The translations under genes and the position numbers were made by a program. A model generated the notes under the pieces. It saw only the letters and a list, made by a program, of their open reading frames with translations. It did not search any database and was not told where the DNA came from. From Butyrivibrio sp. INlla16 (GTDB lineage Bacteria > Bacillota > Clostridia > Lachnospirales > Lachnospiraceae): a stretch of DNA of 64,000 bases. Shown piece after piece: positions 45,555-54,361 of the stretch; the first letter of the stretch is position 1, and every line of letters starts with the position of its first letter. Where the stretch lies: assembly GCF_900104155.1 (NCBI RefSeq), contig NZ_FMYB01000010.1, positions 1-64,000 on the forward strand, given 5' to 3'.

Positions 45555-46624
45555 TCTTGATTTTCAGCGACAAGCTGATCTATTGCTTCGGCGTGTCTTA
45601 GATAGGAATCGTAGGCGACATCACCTCTGTGATCGGGCAGGAGGTCTCTTCCGTAGTTGTTAATCAGAGTATTTCCAAGGTAATCGGAATACTTATTTGC
45701 TCCGTTGTAGTTGAGGTGAGAGCTGCCATCCGATATGTCGGAGCCTCCGGTATAATCAAGACCGATGTCACCCAGATGTTTAAATACATAATCGAAGCAG
45801 ACGTGATCGTCCCCGGCTGCATTAAGCTCTCTCACATAATTTTCAAGCCAGTTGTAGCGCTGGGTTTCCTCCTGCTTAAGGCCCTCCTGCTGCTCCACAT
45901 TCAGCTCGTAGGGCACCATTGTTATATAAAGCTTTATATCATTTTCTTTTGTATATTCTATTATCTTATCCAGATATCTCACCGCCTTTTCAAGCGGTGC
46001 CTTGCACTCATCGGTATCAATCACAGGATCGGGCATAGACTCGTTATGAAAATGAGGAACAAAGCCCTTATAATAGCTGTAATCTTTGCCGAAAGCAGCC
46101 TCTAAATCCTTTTCCTCAAGGTCGTTATATCTGTCATGATAACCGAAAAAGGAAGGGAAATATTTATTCCACAGTTCTTCTTTATTATCAAAACAAGCCG
46201 TCATCAGCTGCAGTTTGTTTAGCGAAAAGCGCATGCCATACAAGCTGTCACCGAGGAAATAATAGTGGTATTTGTAATCCTCCTGAAAAGCTGCCGCCGT
46301 GAAAAAGTCGAGAACAACAACCTTAGGCTTTTGATATTTACATAGCTCCTTCAGATAATGATAGGAAACATGCAAAGGCTGCTCCGCGGAAGAAAGGTCA
46401 TAACCAGCTATGCCATAATCGGTAAAAAGCCTCGCCGTGTTGATTCCGCAGTGAACATGACTTGAACCAAGCATAACCACATCTATTGTGTTTTTAGGCT
46501 GGTCGTATAGTGCCCTCGACTGCGTAACACCGGCCTCGGTCTTTACGCAGAGGACGTTGTTGGCGACTGAAAGAAGGCAGAAAAATACTATTAAACTAAT
46601 TGAAGTAACTATTATTCTTTTCAT
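45551..46624 (-). CDS. SGNH-hydrolase-like protein, MBOAT partner (paralogue 2)
   Basis: A 357-residue protein with an N-terminal signal anchor (KRIIVTSISLIVFFCLLSVA). SGNH landmarks are VMLGSSHVHCG and, near the C-terminus, SDGSSHLNYNGA, the Asp/His pair typical of DltD/AlgJ-type outside acyltransferases. Start at 46624 is preferred because GGGA lies before it; the alternative 46636 directly abuts the MBOAT stop. It is fourth and last in the operon and about half identical to the paralogue at 48957. Expected role: moving an acyl group delivered by the MBOAT protein onto a wall polymer or exopolysaccharide. Confidence 0.8.
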   Translation of the reverse strand: MKRIIVTSISLIVFFCLLSVANNVLCVKTEAGVTQSRALYDQPKNTIDVVMLGSSHVHCGINTARLFTDYGIAGYDLSSAEQPLHVSYHYLKELCKYQKPKVVVLDFFTAAAFQEDYKYHYYFLGDSLYGMRFSLNKLQLMTACFDNKEELWNKYFPSFFGYHDRYNDLEEKDLEAAFGKDYSYYKGFVPHFHNESMPDPVIDTDECKAPLEKAVRYLDKIIEYTKENDIKLYITMVPYELNVEQQEGLKQEETQRYNWLENYVRELNAAGDDHVCFDYVFKHLGDIGLDYTGGSDISDGSSHLNYNGANKYSDYLGNTLINNYGRDLLPDHRGDVAYDSYLRHAEAIDQLVAENQD

Positions 46625-46636
46625 ATTTTGTCCCAT

Positions 46637-48094
46637 TTAAAATTGTGCGTAGACGAAGCTTCTGATTTCTTCTCCGGCTCCGTATTTTCCGAATATCAAT
46701 ATTACAAGTGCGAGGAAAACAAACACCGCACCTCTGGTAATGTCTCCCCATCTTGCGGACATGGTTTCGGGCGGGATGGTGTCTTTCCTGTACGAAATTA
46801 TATCCATAACTGTAAGGATAAGCAGGGATAATCCTGCAATCCACCATTCTGTCTGCACGAGTCCAAGCATCGGTCCGTCCTCAAAGGAAAGCCCAGTTCT
46901 AATTCCTGCTGTACCCACAAAAGGAATCATCCCTTTGATATACGAAGCGGCAACGCTCATATCCGGAGCTCTGAAAAAGATCCAGGCAAAGGATACCAGA
47001 ATAAAGCTTATAATTCGTCCGAGCATTCCTTTTACAAGAAATGCCGCTTTGCTCTTTCTCAAAAAGCTTGAAAGTACATTCATAACTCCGTGGAAAATTC
47101 CCCAGATTATGAAAGTAAGTCCTGCTCCGTGCCACATACCGCACACAAAGAAAACCACCAAGGTGTTAAAGGCTTTTCTGGCACCGCCCCTGCGATTTCC
47201 TCCAAGCGGAATATAGATGTAATCCTTTAGGAAATTACTTAGCGAAATATGCCAGCCTCGCCAGAATTCCACTATATTTTCCGTAAGATAAGGCGTCCTG
47301 AAATTCTGTGTAAGTTCTATTCCGTAAAGCGCGGAAATTCCGATCATTATATTAGTATAGCCCGCGAAGTCGCAGTATATCTGCATTGTATATAAAAGTG
47401 AAACCAGCATAAGAGTCAGAAAGCCATACTCCGATGGTTTTTCAAAGGCGGCATCAACCGGAATTCCTATCCTGTCGGCAATAACCATCTTCATGAAAAG
47501 TCCCCATAAAAGATATGACAGCGCGCGAATTGTCCTGTCAAAGTCAAAAAACTTTACGCTCTCCGTCTTCTTAATCTCTTCGAGGAATGCCCCTTCTCTC
47601 TCAATCGGGCCGCTCATCCACTTAGGAAACCACATCATGTAAAGCGCATAGATAAACGGATTTTTCTGTAGTGAAGTTTTTCCCATTGAAACGTCGGCAA
47701 CATAGCTGATTGCCTGAAATGTATAAAAAGATAAACCTATCGGAAGTCCAAGCTCCGCTATTTTTTCCGGTACGGATACTCCCACTAATGATGCTGCAAT
47801 ATAAAGGTATTTCCACCCAAAGAGAATAAGCGCAGGAATAGCTATGCCTATAGCAGTAGTTATATGCGCAAGTTTCACCTCATCTCTTTTTTGAAAATAT
47901 GAAATCAATCCCCCGAAAAGGTATGAGATCACCGTAATAAAAAGGAGCACCGTAAGCCCGAATGCTTTTCCCTGCCAGTATATAAAAAATACACTCGCAG
48001 CAAGAAGCACCCACTTACGAAATCTCCCCGGTGTGATATGAAAAAGTAAAACCGATATGATTATAAAGCCAATAGTCGTAAGCTGAAAAAGCAA
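46637..48094 (-). CDS. MBOAT O-acyltransferase (AlgI/DltB-like)
   Basis: A 485-residue polytopic membrane protein. The MBOAT active-site histidine lies in GMWHGAGLTFIIWGIFHG, and FWRGWHISLSNFLKDYIYIPLGGN is the family hallmark. MBOATs pass acyl groups across the membrane for transfer to polysaccharide or teichoic acid. Position between two SGNH paralogues forms a complete acyl transfer set. No dltA/dltC genes are present, so D-alanylation is less likely than O-acetylation of an envelope polysaccharide; that is inference. Confidence 0.92.
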   Translation of the reverse strand: MLFQLTTIGFIIISVLLFHITPGRFRKWVLLAASVFFIYWQGKAFGLTVLLFITVISYLFGGLISYFQKRDEVKLAHITTAIGIAIPALILFGWKYLYIAASLVGVSVPEKIAELGLPIGLSFYTFQAISYVADVSMGKTSLQKNPFIYALYMMWFPKWMSGPIEREGAFLEEIKKTESVKFFDFDRTIRALSYLLWGLFMKMVIADRIGIPVDAAFEKPSEYGFLTLMLVSLLYTMQIYCDFAGYTNIMIGISALYGIELTQNFRTPYLTENIVEFWRGWHISLSNFLKDYIYIPLGGNRRGGARKAFNTLVVFFVCGMWHGAGLTFIIWGIFHGVMNVLSSFLRKSKAAFLVKGMLGRIISFILVSFAWIFFRAPDMSVAASYIKGMIPFVGTAGIRTGLSFEDGPMLGLVQTEWWIAGLSLLILTVMDIISYRKDTIPPETMSARWGDITRGAVFVFLALVILIFGKYGAGEEIRSFVYAQF

Positions 48095-48099
48095 GTAAA

Positions 48100-48966
48100 T
48101 TATCCCCCAATCTTAGCTGATAATTCGTCAAGAGTCATATGTGAAAGAGCCGGCGATGATCCCCAGGAATACTGGGATTTAAAATCATACTCACCGTCAG
48201 CTATCATAAGCTCGTCAAGAAAATAATGACCGTAATCATCCCCAAGCGCACTCGAAAAGACAGCCCTGTAATCCTCCTCAGAAACACTGCTTCCGTCTCC
48301 TGCCATAAATGAAGCTCCGTTTTCCACCGCAACATTATTTGTCAGTTCCGGAGCTTTGGTCTGTTCATTAACCCTGTAAAGATACGACTCTATTCTGCCG
48401 CCGTTATTTGAAATAACATATTTTATAAAGAGATTCTTCTCAAGAAAAAGAGCTGCGTAAGTGCCCGGCATATATGAAGAATCATCGTCAGTTTCATCGA
48501 CATAAATCTCAAAGGGCTCGGAGACAGCTTCACCTACATAGCTGCAGTAGAAAGCTCTCTTTCCGGAAACATCGTGCATTATAAGTTCCGGAATCCCATC
48601 CTTATCAATATCAATAAGAGAAAATCTGGCAAGGTCTCCGGATATATCCGTGTACAAAGAAGCACACTCATCCCTAAACTGAGTCGCCCTGCTTATGATA
48701 CCTTCCTTGTATGCCGCACTTGCAAGGACTTCGCCCGGATCTACAACAGCTTGTTCTACAGGTTCTTCCTCAGTCGCCTCTATATTTTCTCCGGCAGATT
48801 CCTCTGTGATTGTCTCTTTCAGATCGTCATAGGAAGTCATGCCGGTATTATCACTCTTCCCCGGTCTGAACAGCAGAATAAGTACAGTGGCAAGTATTAC
48901 TATTACCAGCACCGTGATGGCTATAAAAATTATGCGTCTTAGTTTTTTATTCTTCTTTATCGCCAT
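48100..48966 (-). CDS. Membrane-anchored protein of unknown function in the MBOAT operon
   Basis: A 288-residue protein: basic start MAIKKNKKLRRI, one transmembrane segment (about 10-31), then an acidic linker rich in Glu and Thr (about 35-75) and a soluble outside domain. That domain includes RFSLIDIDKDGIPELIMHDVSG, which resembles a Ca-binding EF-hand or integrin-type DxDxDG loop. I know no family for it beyond such a lipoprotein-like fold. It overlaps the upstream SGNH gene by 10 bp and is 5 bp from the MBOAT gene, so it is probably a working part of the acyl-transfer complex. Confidence 0.75.
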   Translation of the reverse strand: MAIKKNKKLRRIIFIAITVLVIVILATVLILLFRPGKSDNTGMTSYDDLKETITEESAGENIEATEEEPVEQAVVDPGEVLASAAYKEGIISRATQFRDECASLYTDISGDLARFSLIDIDKDGIPELIMHDVSGKRAFYCSYVGEAVSEPFEIYVDETDDDSSYMPGTYAALFLEKNLFIKYVISNNGGRIESYLYRVNEQTKAPELTNNVAVENGASFMAGDGSSVSEEDYRAVFSSALGDDYGHYFLDELMIADGEYDFKSQYSWGSSPALSHMTLDELSAKIGG

Positions 48967-50030
48967 TCCCAGCCCTCACCGGCAACCTCTGCCTTAAGCT
49001 CTTCCACGCCTGCGTCCCATGAACTGTAATATTCATCACCTCTGTGATCCGGAAGTTTTTCTTCGCCGTATCTGCTTCTTAAATCCTGCGCAAGGTATTT
49101 TGCAAACTGTGTGGCACCGTAATAATTCAGGTGCGAACTGCCATCTGCAAAATGTGTACCGCCCTCGTAGTCTATTCCCAGATCACCTATATGTTTAAAA
49201 GTATAGTCAAAATAAACATTGTCTATACCCTCATTCTTTATCTCCTCCAGGTAATTCTCCAGCCAGTTGTACCTTAGGTCCTCCTCCTGGGTTACGCCCT
49301 CCTGCTGCCCTACATTCAGGTTATAGGGAACTATCGTAATGTACAGTTCTATTCCGTTTTTATATGTATAATCGATTATTTTTCTTAGGTATTTCTGAGA
49401 TTTTTCGGAAGGTGCCTTAACATCAGTGGTATTTGGACTTGGTGTATTAACGGCAGCCATTTTAAAAGAAGGTGTATATCCCTTAAAAGAGCTGTAGTCC
49501 TTGCTCCATCCTTCCTTAAGTGTGGCAAGATCTCCTTCGGAATCCGCCCCGTAATATGAAGAAAGATATTTCTTTTTCATGTTCTCATCGCCATCAACCG
49601 CGGTCTCGACCATTTCAACTTTATTGAGGGAATATCTGATGCCGCAGAGCGCATCGTTCAGATAATAGTACTTATCGGCGTAGCTGTCCAGAAAGGCGCA
49701 GGGCGCAAAGAAGTCCAGCACCACAACCTTAGGCTTTTGATATTTACAGATCTCTCTAAGATAATAGTAGGAAATCCAAATCGCCTGCTCTGCAGAGGAA
49801 TAGTCATAGGCACTGATTCCGTATTCCTCCCACATCTTATAGGTATTTATTCCGTAATTTACATGGCTTGATCCCAGCATAACCACATCTATGCTGTCCC
49901 TCGGCTGGCAGTACATTGCAAGTCCCTGCCGTATGCCACCGTTTGGTCTGTCTGTCACTATGCCACCTCCAAAGTTTACTGTACTTAGAAGGCAGGTTAT
50001 GGTCAAAAATGCAGCCATTAAAGATTTCAT
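48957..50030 (-). CDS. SGNH-hydrolase-like protein, MBOAT partner (paralogue 1)
   Basis: A 357-residue paralogue of the protein at 45551 with signal anchor MKSLMAAFLTITCLLSTV. It has VVMLGSSHVNYG and ADGSSHLNYYGA as the catalytic SGNH elements, and shares ICKYQKPKVVVLDFF with the other copy. It is first in the operon, preceded by a terminator and a dispersed repeat. Two SGNH genes for one MBOAT suggest two acceptor sites or a duplication that has begun to diverge. Confidence 0.8.
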   Translation of the reverse strand: MKSLMAAFLTITCLLSTVNFGGGIVTDRPNGGIRQGLAMYCQPRDSIDVVMLGSSHVNYGINTYKMWEEYGISAYDYSSAEQAIWISYYYLREICKYQKPKVVVLDFFAPCAFLDSYADKYYYLNDALCGIRYSLNKVEMVETAVDGDENMKKKYLSSYYGADSEGDLATLKEGWSKDYSSFKGYTPSFKMAAVNTPSPNTTDVKAPSEKSQKYLRKIIDYTYKNGIELYITIVPYNLNVGQQEGVTQEEDLRYNWLENYLEEIKNEGIDNVYFDYTFKHIGDLGIDYEGGTHFADGSSHLNYYGATQFAKYLAQDLRSRYGEEKLPDHRGDEYYSSWDAGVEELKAEVAGEGWEWR

Positions 50031-50110
50031 GGGAAAGTCCTCATTATCAGATTTATAATGGATTAAACGCGCTTATATTGATTTTATAGCCGGGAAGGCT
50101 TTTTTACAAC

Positions 50111-50139
50111 AAAAAGAAGCTCCGGCATACCGGAGCTTC
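50111..50139 (-). terminator. PhoH2 gene terminator
   Basis: Minus strand GAAGCTCCGG pairs with CCGGAGCTTC around TATG, followed by TTTTTGTTG. It lies immediately after a dispersed repeat copy. Confidence 0.88.
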
Positions 50140-50187
50140 CCCTCATCCGTCAGCTTCGCTGACACCTTCCCCCAGTGGGGGAAGGCA
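50139..50187. repeat. Dispersed two-hairpin repeat, copy C
   Basis: CCTCATCC, stem GTCAGC-TTC-GCTGAC, then CCTTCCCCC, a 3-base spacer and GGGGGAAGG. Compared with copies A and B, the first stem has several paired changes while the second is conserved. It lies between the phoH stop codon and its terminator. Confidence 0.85.
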
Positions 50188-50205
50188 TTATGTATTCTCT
50201 GACAC

Positions 50206-51597
50206 TTATAATATCACTTTATCTCGCATTCTTCCGATGGCGTCCATAGCGAGTCTGGATCTCTCGCATTCCTCTGTAGACAGTGTAATCTGCCAGCAGA
50301 GTTCGGAGCCCTTCATGTGCTCGGAAGCATAGGATAGACCGTTTGTCCTCTCATCAAGGAAAGGTCTGTCTATCTGATTGGGATCTCCCAATAGAATTAT
50401 CTTGGTATCCTTACCTGCTCTGGTGATGATGCCCTTCGCCTGAGCCGGCGTCATATTCTGGGCTTCGTCAATTATGAGGTAGGTCTTAAGGATTGAACGG
50501 CCTCGGATGAAGTTAAGGGCTTCAGTCTGAACGATTCCTCTCTCAAAGATCTCATCCGTCTTATCCTGAAGTTCCTTCTCATCGTTATAGCGCTCTTCCT
50601 CGCTCGAATCGATGAGCTGTTCCAGGTTATCGATTATAGGTCTCATAAGAGGTCCTATCTTTTCCTGCTCATCGCCGGGCAAAAATCCGATGTCATCATC
50701 AAACTGGGAATTAGGTCTGCAGACAAGGATTCTTCTATACTCTCCCGTAGGTCTGTTTATCATCTTCTCAAGACCTACTGCCAGTGAGTAGAAAGTCTTG
50801 GCTGTTCCCGCCATACCCTTAACTATAACCAGCGGTGCCTTGTCCGCAGGCTGCATCAGCGCCTCCTGAAGGAAGTACTGACCTGCGTTCCTGGGCGTTA
50901 CGCCGTAGGGCTGCGCTTTTTCAAATTCAAGCTTTCTGATAACTCCGTGGTCGACTCTGCCCATCTGTGTCTTATTGGTGGACTGGTCGCTCTGAAGTAC
51001 TACAAATTCATTCTCATAGAGTTCCGGCTTGATCTTATCTCCGTTTTCATCGCAGATATAAACTACATCAACCGGTACTCCCTTTCTTCTAAATTCTTTA
51101 AAATTCTCTTCCGGTGCGTATACCCTTATTCTTCCGGCATACTGATCGTCACCTGATACTACCTGTTCAGTTGTAAAGTCCTGAGCCTGGATCCCGAGGA
51201 GCTGTGCCTTTATTCGCATCAGAATATCCTTTGTTACAAGGATTACCTGCTCCTTATGTGTATCCGAAAGCCCTTTGCAAACTCTGAGAATACGGTTGTC
51301 GGATTTGTACTCCACCATATCCTTGGGAAGCTCTACATCCTTATAGTTTTTCTCTACCCTAAGGATCGCTCCGTCTTGCAGTTCTACTCCCTTTGTAAGA
51401 TCTCCTTCCTTTCTCAGTTCTTCAAGTAACCTGATTACTTCTCGGACATTGGCACCGCGCTCACCCTCGTCGCGTTTGTGCGTATCCAGTTCTTCAAGTA
51501 CCACCAGCGGCAGGACAACATCGTTGTCATCGAAGCACCGCAGAGCATGTGGCGCCTGAATGAGGACATTAGTATCGAGTACATAGATTTTTTTCAT
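50206..51597 (-). CDS. phoH2: PhoH2-type protein (PIN domain plus PhoH ATPase)
   Basis: A 463-residue two-domain protein. Residues 1-140 are a PIN-type RNase domain with acidic residues in YVLDTNVLIQ and VVLEELDTHK. From about residue 250 follows a PhoH-type P-loop ATPase with Walker A KGMAGTAKT and Walker B YLIIDEAQNMTP. This fusion (B. subtilis YlaK-like) has been described as an RNA helicase-nuclease. The gene is separated from the SGNH/MBOAT operon by a repeat and a terminator and has no obvious functional partner nearby. Confidence 0.92.
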   Translation of the reverse strand: MKKIYVLDTNVLIQAPHALRCFDDNDVVLPLVVLEELDTHKRDEGERGANVREVIRLLEELRKEGDLTKGVELQDGAILRVEKNYKDVELPKDMVEYKSDNRILRVCKGLSDTHKEQVILVTKDILMRIKAQLLGIQAQDFTTEQVVSGDDQYAGRIRVYAPEENFKEFRRKGVPVDVVYICDENGDKIKPELYENEFVVLQSDQSTNKTQMGRVDHGVIRKLEFEKAQPYGVTPRNAGQYFLQEALMQPADKAPLVIVKGMAGTAKTFYSLAVGLEKMINRPTGEYRRILVCRPNSQFDDDIGFLPGDEQEKIGPLMRPIIDNLEQLIDSSEEERYNDEKELQDKTDEIFERGIVQTEALNFIRGRSILKTYLIIDEAQNMTPAQAKGIITRAGKDTKIILLGDPNQIDRPFLDERTNGLSYASEHMKGSELCWQITLSTEECERSRLAMDAIGRMRDKVIL

Positions 51598-51643
51598 GCA
51601 CTTCCCCCCATCCTGTTTAGTTTAGACGTGTGATGCTATATCA

Positions 51644-51690
51644 CAAAAAAATGGTATAACCCTTACGTCTATGTAAGAATTATACCATAT
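51644..51690 (-). terminator. Terminator of the DctP-like gene
   Basis: ATGGTATAA and TTATACCAT (51651-51659 and 51680-51688) pair with an inner CTTAC/GTAAG stem; the minus strand continues with TTTTTTTGTG. It starts about 40 bp past the stop codon at 51730. Confidence 0.85.
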
Positions 51691-51729
51691 TTTGGGTTTG
51701 TTCATACTAAAAAATACTATAATTTGTGA

Positions 51730-52749
51730 TTACCTGCTATCCAGCCACTGTCTGGTTTTGGCGTAAACATCCTTGAAATCACCTGAATAATTCTCGCGAA
51801 TTGACTCGGTCGCTTCTATAAACAACTTGGGATCCGGATATGTAACCTCCAGTCCGAGTTCTTCAAGCTTCTTAAAAATATCCTCTTCATTCTGATGAAC
51901 TGCCTCGTGCTCTCCATCCGCGGATACCTTGGCTGCAGCATCAATGACAGCTCTGTCCTCTTCGCTCAGACTGTTATACACGCTTGTCCTCATAACCATG
52001 TTCCATAAATTATACGCATGATTGGTAACTGCAACATAATTCTGAATCTTATAATATTCGTTTGTGTAGAAGGTAGTTGCTGACCAGTCAGCTCCATCAA
52101 AAGTCCTTCTGTTCAGATTGTCATATAGTTCGGAGCTCACATAACTGTAGGAGGTTGCTCCGAGTACCGAAAACATATCCATCAGAGTCTTACTCTTAAC
52201 GGTTCCTATTATTAGTCCCTTCATATCCTCGGGAGTATTGATCGGGCGAACGGAATTTGACAGATTTCGGAAGGATCCACAATAGTGGCTCAGCACTTTA
52301 AAGCCTCTCTTTTCAAGCTTGTCATCTACCTCCCTGTTGATGTCACACTCGGAAAATTCCCATGCGGTCTCATGATCGGTGAAAAGGTAAGGAAGTCCGG
52401 TTATTCCTTCCTCAGGAACTATATCGGTAAAATAGGGTGCAGCTATGATCGAAACATCGACCTTTCCTTTTTTCATATCATCATAGATAAGCAGCTGGTC
52501 CCCGTATTCATCCTGGTAGTGAACATCGCATTTAACGCGTCCCTGCGTGCCCGTTTCAACATCAGATGCGAACTGTCTGACATAATCACATCTGAAATCA
52601 TCCCGGGGCATGGCAACACAAATTTTAATCGTGCTGACGCCGTCCGAACTTTTAGCAGGTCCTTTACAGCCTGCAAGTGCGAACGTACATAGCACACCTA
52701 TGAAAACCGATATAATTACCTTTTTATATAATGTCAAAAGCCTTGTCAT
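51730..52749 (-). CDS. TRAP-type (DctP-like) substrate-binding lipoprotein
   Basis: A 339-residue solute-binding protein. Signal peptide MTRLLTLYKKVIISVFIGVL with lipobox LAGC (C28). DctP marks include YDDMKKGKVDVSIIAAPYFT, ITGLPYLFTDHETAWEF, IGTVKSKTLMDMFSVLGA and NRRTFDGADWS. The start at 52749 has GGAGAAACC upstream; a longer frame to 52797 lacks a binding site. No TRAP membrane subunits (DctQ, DctM) lie in the window, so either they are elsewhere or the protein acts as a sensor input. It is divergent from the chemoreceptor-like gene at 52884. Ligand unknown; C4-dicarboxylates, sugar acids or sialic acid are usual in the family. Confidence 0.82.
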   Translation of the reverse strand: MTRLLTLYKKVIISVFIGVLCTFALAGCKGPAKSSDGVSTIKICVAMPRDDFRCDYVRQFASDVETGTQGRVKCDVHYQDEYGDQLLIYDDMKKGKVDVSIIAAPYFTDIVPEEGITGLPYLFTDHETAWEFSECDINREVDDKLEKRGFKVLSHYCGSFRNLSNSVRPINTPEDMKGLIIGTVKSKTLMDMFSVLGATSYSYVSSELYDNLNRRTFDGADWSATTFYTNEYYKIQNYVAVTNHAYNLWNMVMRTSVYNSLSEEDRAVIDAAAKVSADGEHEAVHQNEEDIFKKLEELGLEVTYPDPKLFIEATESIRENYSGDFKDVYAKTRQWLDSR

Positions 52750-52832
52750 ATATGGTTTCTCCATATTTTCTACTATCATTAATCTTAGGTAAACCATACA
52801 TTAAATGCAATTAATTTATTCTAAAAATATTA

Positions 52833-52841
52833 TGATATAAT
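52833..52841 (+). promoter_or_regulatory. Extended -10 promoter of the chemoreceptor-like gene
   Basis: TGATATAAT forms an extended -10 box (TATAAT at 52836-52841) 43 bp before the TTG start; no clear -35 is seen. Confidence 0.55.
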
Positions 52842-52883
52842 GAGTTTATAAGTTATTATTTCCGTGGGGAGGAGCATAGAACT

Positions 52884-54152
52884 TTGGCGCTTTTTGGCAG
52901 AAATTATGATGATGAACTTGATAATAATTATGTGCCGCTCGAAGAGTTTGCTCCTACCATCAGCAGGCAGGAAGTGGTCAAGCGGAAAAAGCTCTCAGAC
53001 CTCATTTCCCCTATTCGCGACATTCCCACAGCTTTAAGAGGAAGAAGAGACCAGATAGAAAGTGACCTTTCATCCTTTTCATCGGATCAGGATGAGAGCT
53101 TTGATGAGCTGGAGGAAATGCTCTCCGATGTTGTGGATGATACCAAGGGGCATATAGACGATGTTGCCACTTTAAACGGAACCATAGAAAAGGTGCGTGA
53201 GGCTCTTTCATCCATAAAGGAGACAACCGACAATCTACCGGAGCTCCCTGACAATTCGGAGCTCAGCGATGAGATAGAGATTCCACAGATAAACCTGCCA
53301 AAGCTCTCTGCTGAATATATGCCTGATTCCGAGCTTGTTGCGCAGATACGCAGCTACTCATCATTTTCACACATATTAAAAAAATCCGTTGAGTACACAC
53401 TCTCATCCCTCGATCAGTACCACAAGCAGGTACAAAGCCTTTCAAAGAAAAAAGAAATGCTCGAAGCCCTGGCATCGGAGGCTGATCTTCTGGCGCTTAA
53501 TACAACTATAGATGCCACTCATATGAACGAGGAAAACAGGGCCTTTTCCACGAAGGTTGCCGCTGAGGTTGGAGATCTGTCCAGGAAGATTCATGATATC
53601 TCTGCTGCCCTTGATGCAGAGCTCGGTGCACTGGAAAACGGCTTTAGGACCGTAAGGTCTTCCGTAAACACCATAGAATCCGCTCACAGGGATGCTTCCA
53701 GATACGCAGATATGTACTCATCTGCCAGTAACGAGTATTACAGACAGAGTACTAATTACACGAACATATTGATCCAAAGTCTTTCAAGACTCAATCAGGA
53801 TTTCAGGGAGACACTCGATAAACAGGATGCTATTCAGGCTGATTACCTGAAAGCGTTGGAGGTTTTCAGATCTGATATAATGACCTCCGCCCGTGAGATA
53901 CTATATAAGGGAAGCCGTATAGGAAGTGTTCTGGACGGCTGCATACGCGGCTCTGCTTCTCTTAAGGAAGAAATGACAGAAACTCTTGAGAATATTGATG
54001 AGCTTAAGTCTCTTCTTTCAGATGTGAGAAAAACCGATGCTATAAGAAAATCCAAATATTCATCAGCTTTGCTGAAAGCCTTTGACCAGGATATTGTATG
54101 GCTGCACAATAAGATTGAAAGCGTCATGGAAGCAGCTGAAAACGAATCATAA
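52884..54152 (+). CDS. Cytoplasmic chemoreceptor-like coiled-coil protein
   Basis: A 422-residue soluble protein with a TTG start after GGGGAGGAG. Residues 1-150 are acidic and partly disordered; after that comes a long alpha-helical coiled coil. Around residues 210-240 the sequence ASEADLLALNTTIDATHMNE and VAAEVGDLSRKI resembles the hairpin tip of methyl-accepting chemotaxis proteins ([27 protein letters not shown]), but the highly conserved contact residues are changed. No membrane segment or ligand domain is present. It could be a soluble receptor that has lost normal CheA/CheW coupling, or a coiled-coil protein of other function. Its own promoter and terminator make it a single unit. Confidence 0.65.
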   Translation: MALFGRNYDDELDNNYVPLEEFAPTISRQEVVKRKKLSDLISPIRDIPTALRGRRDQIESDLSSFSSDQDESFDELEEMLSDVVDDTKGHIDDVATLNGTIEKVREALSSIKETTDNLPELPDNSELSDEIEIPQINLPKLSAEYMPDSELVAQIRSYSSFSHILKKSVEYTLSSLDQYHKQVQSLSKKKEMLEALASEADLLALNTTIDATHMNEENRAFSTKVAAEVGDLSRKIHDISAALDAELGALENGFRTVRSSVNTIESAHRDASRYADMYSSASNEYYRQSTNYTNILIQSLSRLNQDFRETLDKQDAIQADYLKALEVFRSDIMTSAREILYKGSRIGSVLDGCIRGSASLKEEMTETLENIDELKSLLSDVRKTDAIRKSKYSSALLKAFDQDIVWLHNKIESVMEAAENES

Positions 54153-54160
54153 TTGCACAA

Positions 54161-54193
54161 AAGAGCCGGTGGTAAAAACCATCGGCTCTTTCT
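54161..54193 (+). terminator. Terminator of the chemoreceptor-like gene
   Basis: AAGAGCCGGTGGT pairs with ACCATCGGCTCTT around AAAA, followed by a short T-run. It lies 9 bp past the stop codon. The rest of 54194-54361 shows no gene or motif that I recognise. Confidence 0.85.
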
Positions 54194-54361
54194 CCCTCAT
54201 AAATACATAAACCGCAGAACGATTTATTTAGCAGGTCCTGCCTGCACTAAAATATCTCACCCATCAATATAATTAGATTTTATCACACTTTCGCGATAAT
54301 ACAACCCCAAAAAAGTGATTTTAGGGCGTTTTTTATAATTTTTTAATAAACCAGTTTCCTC

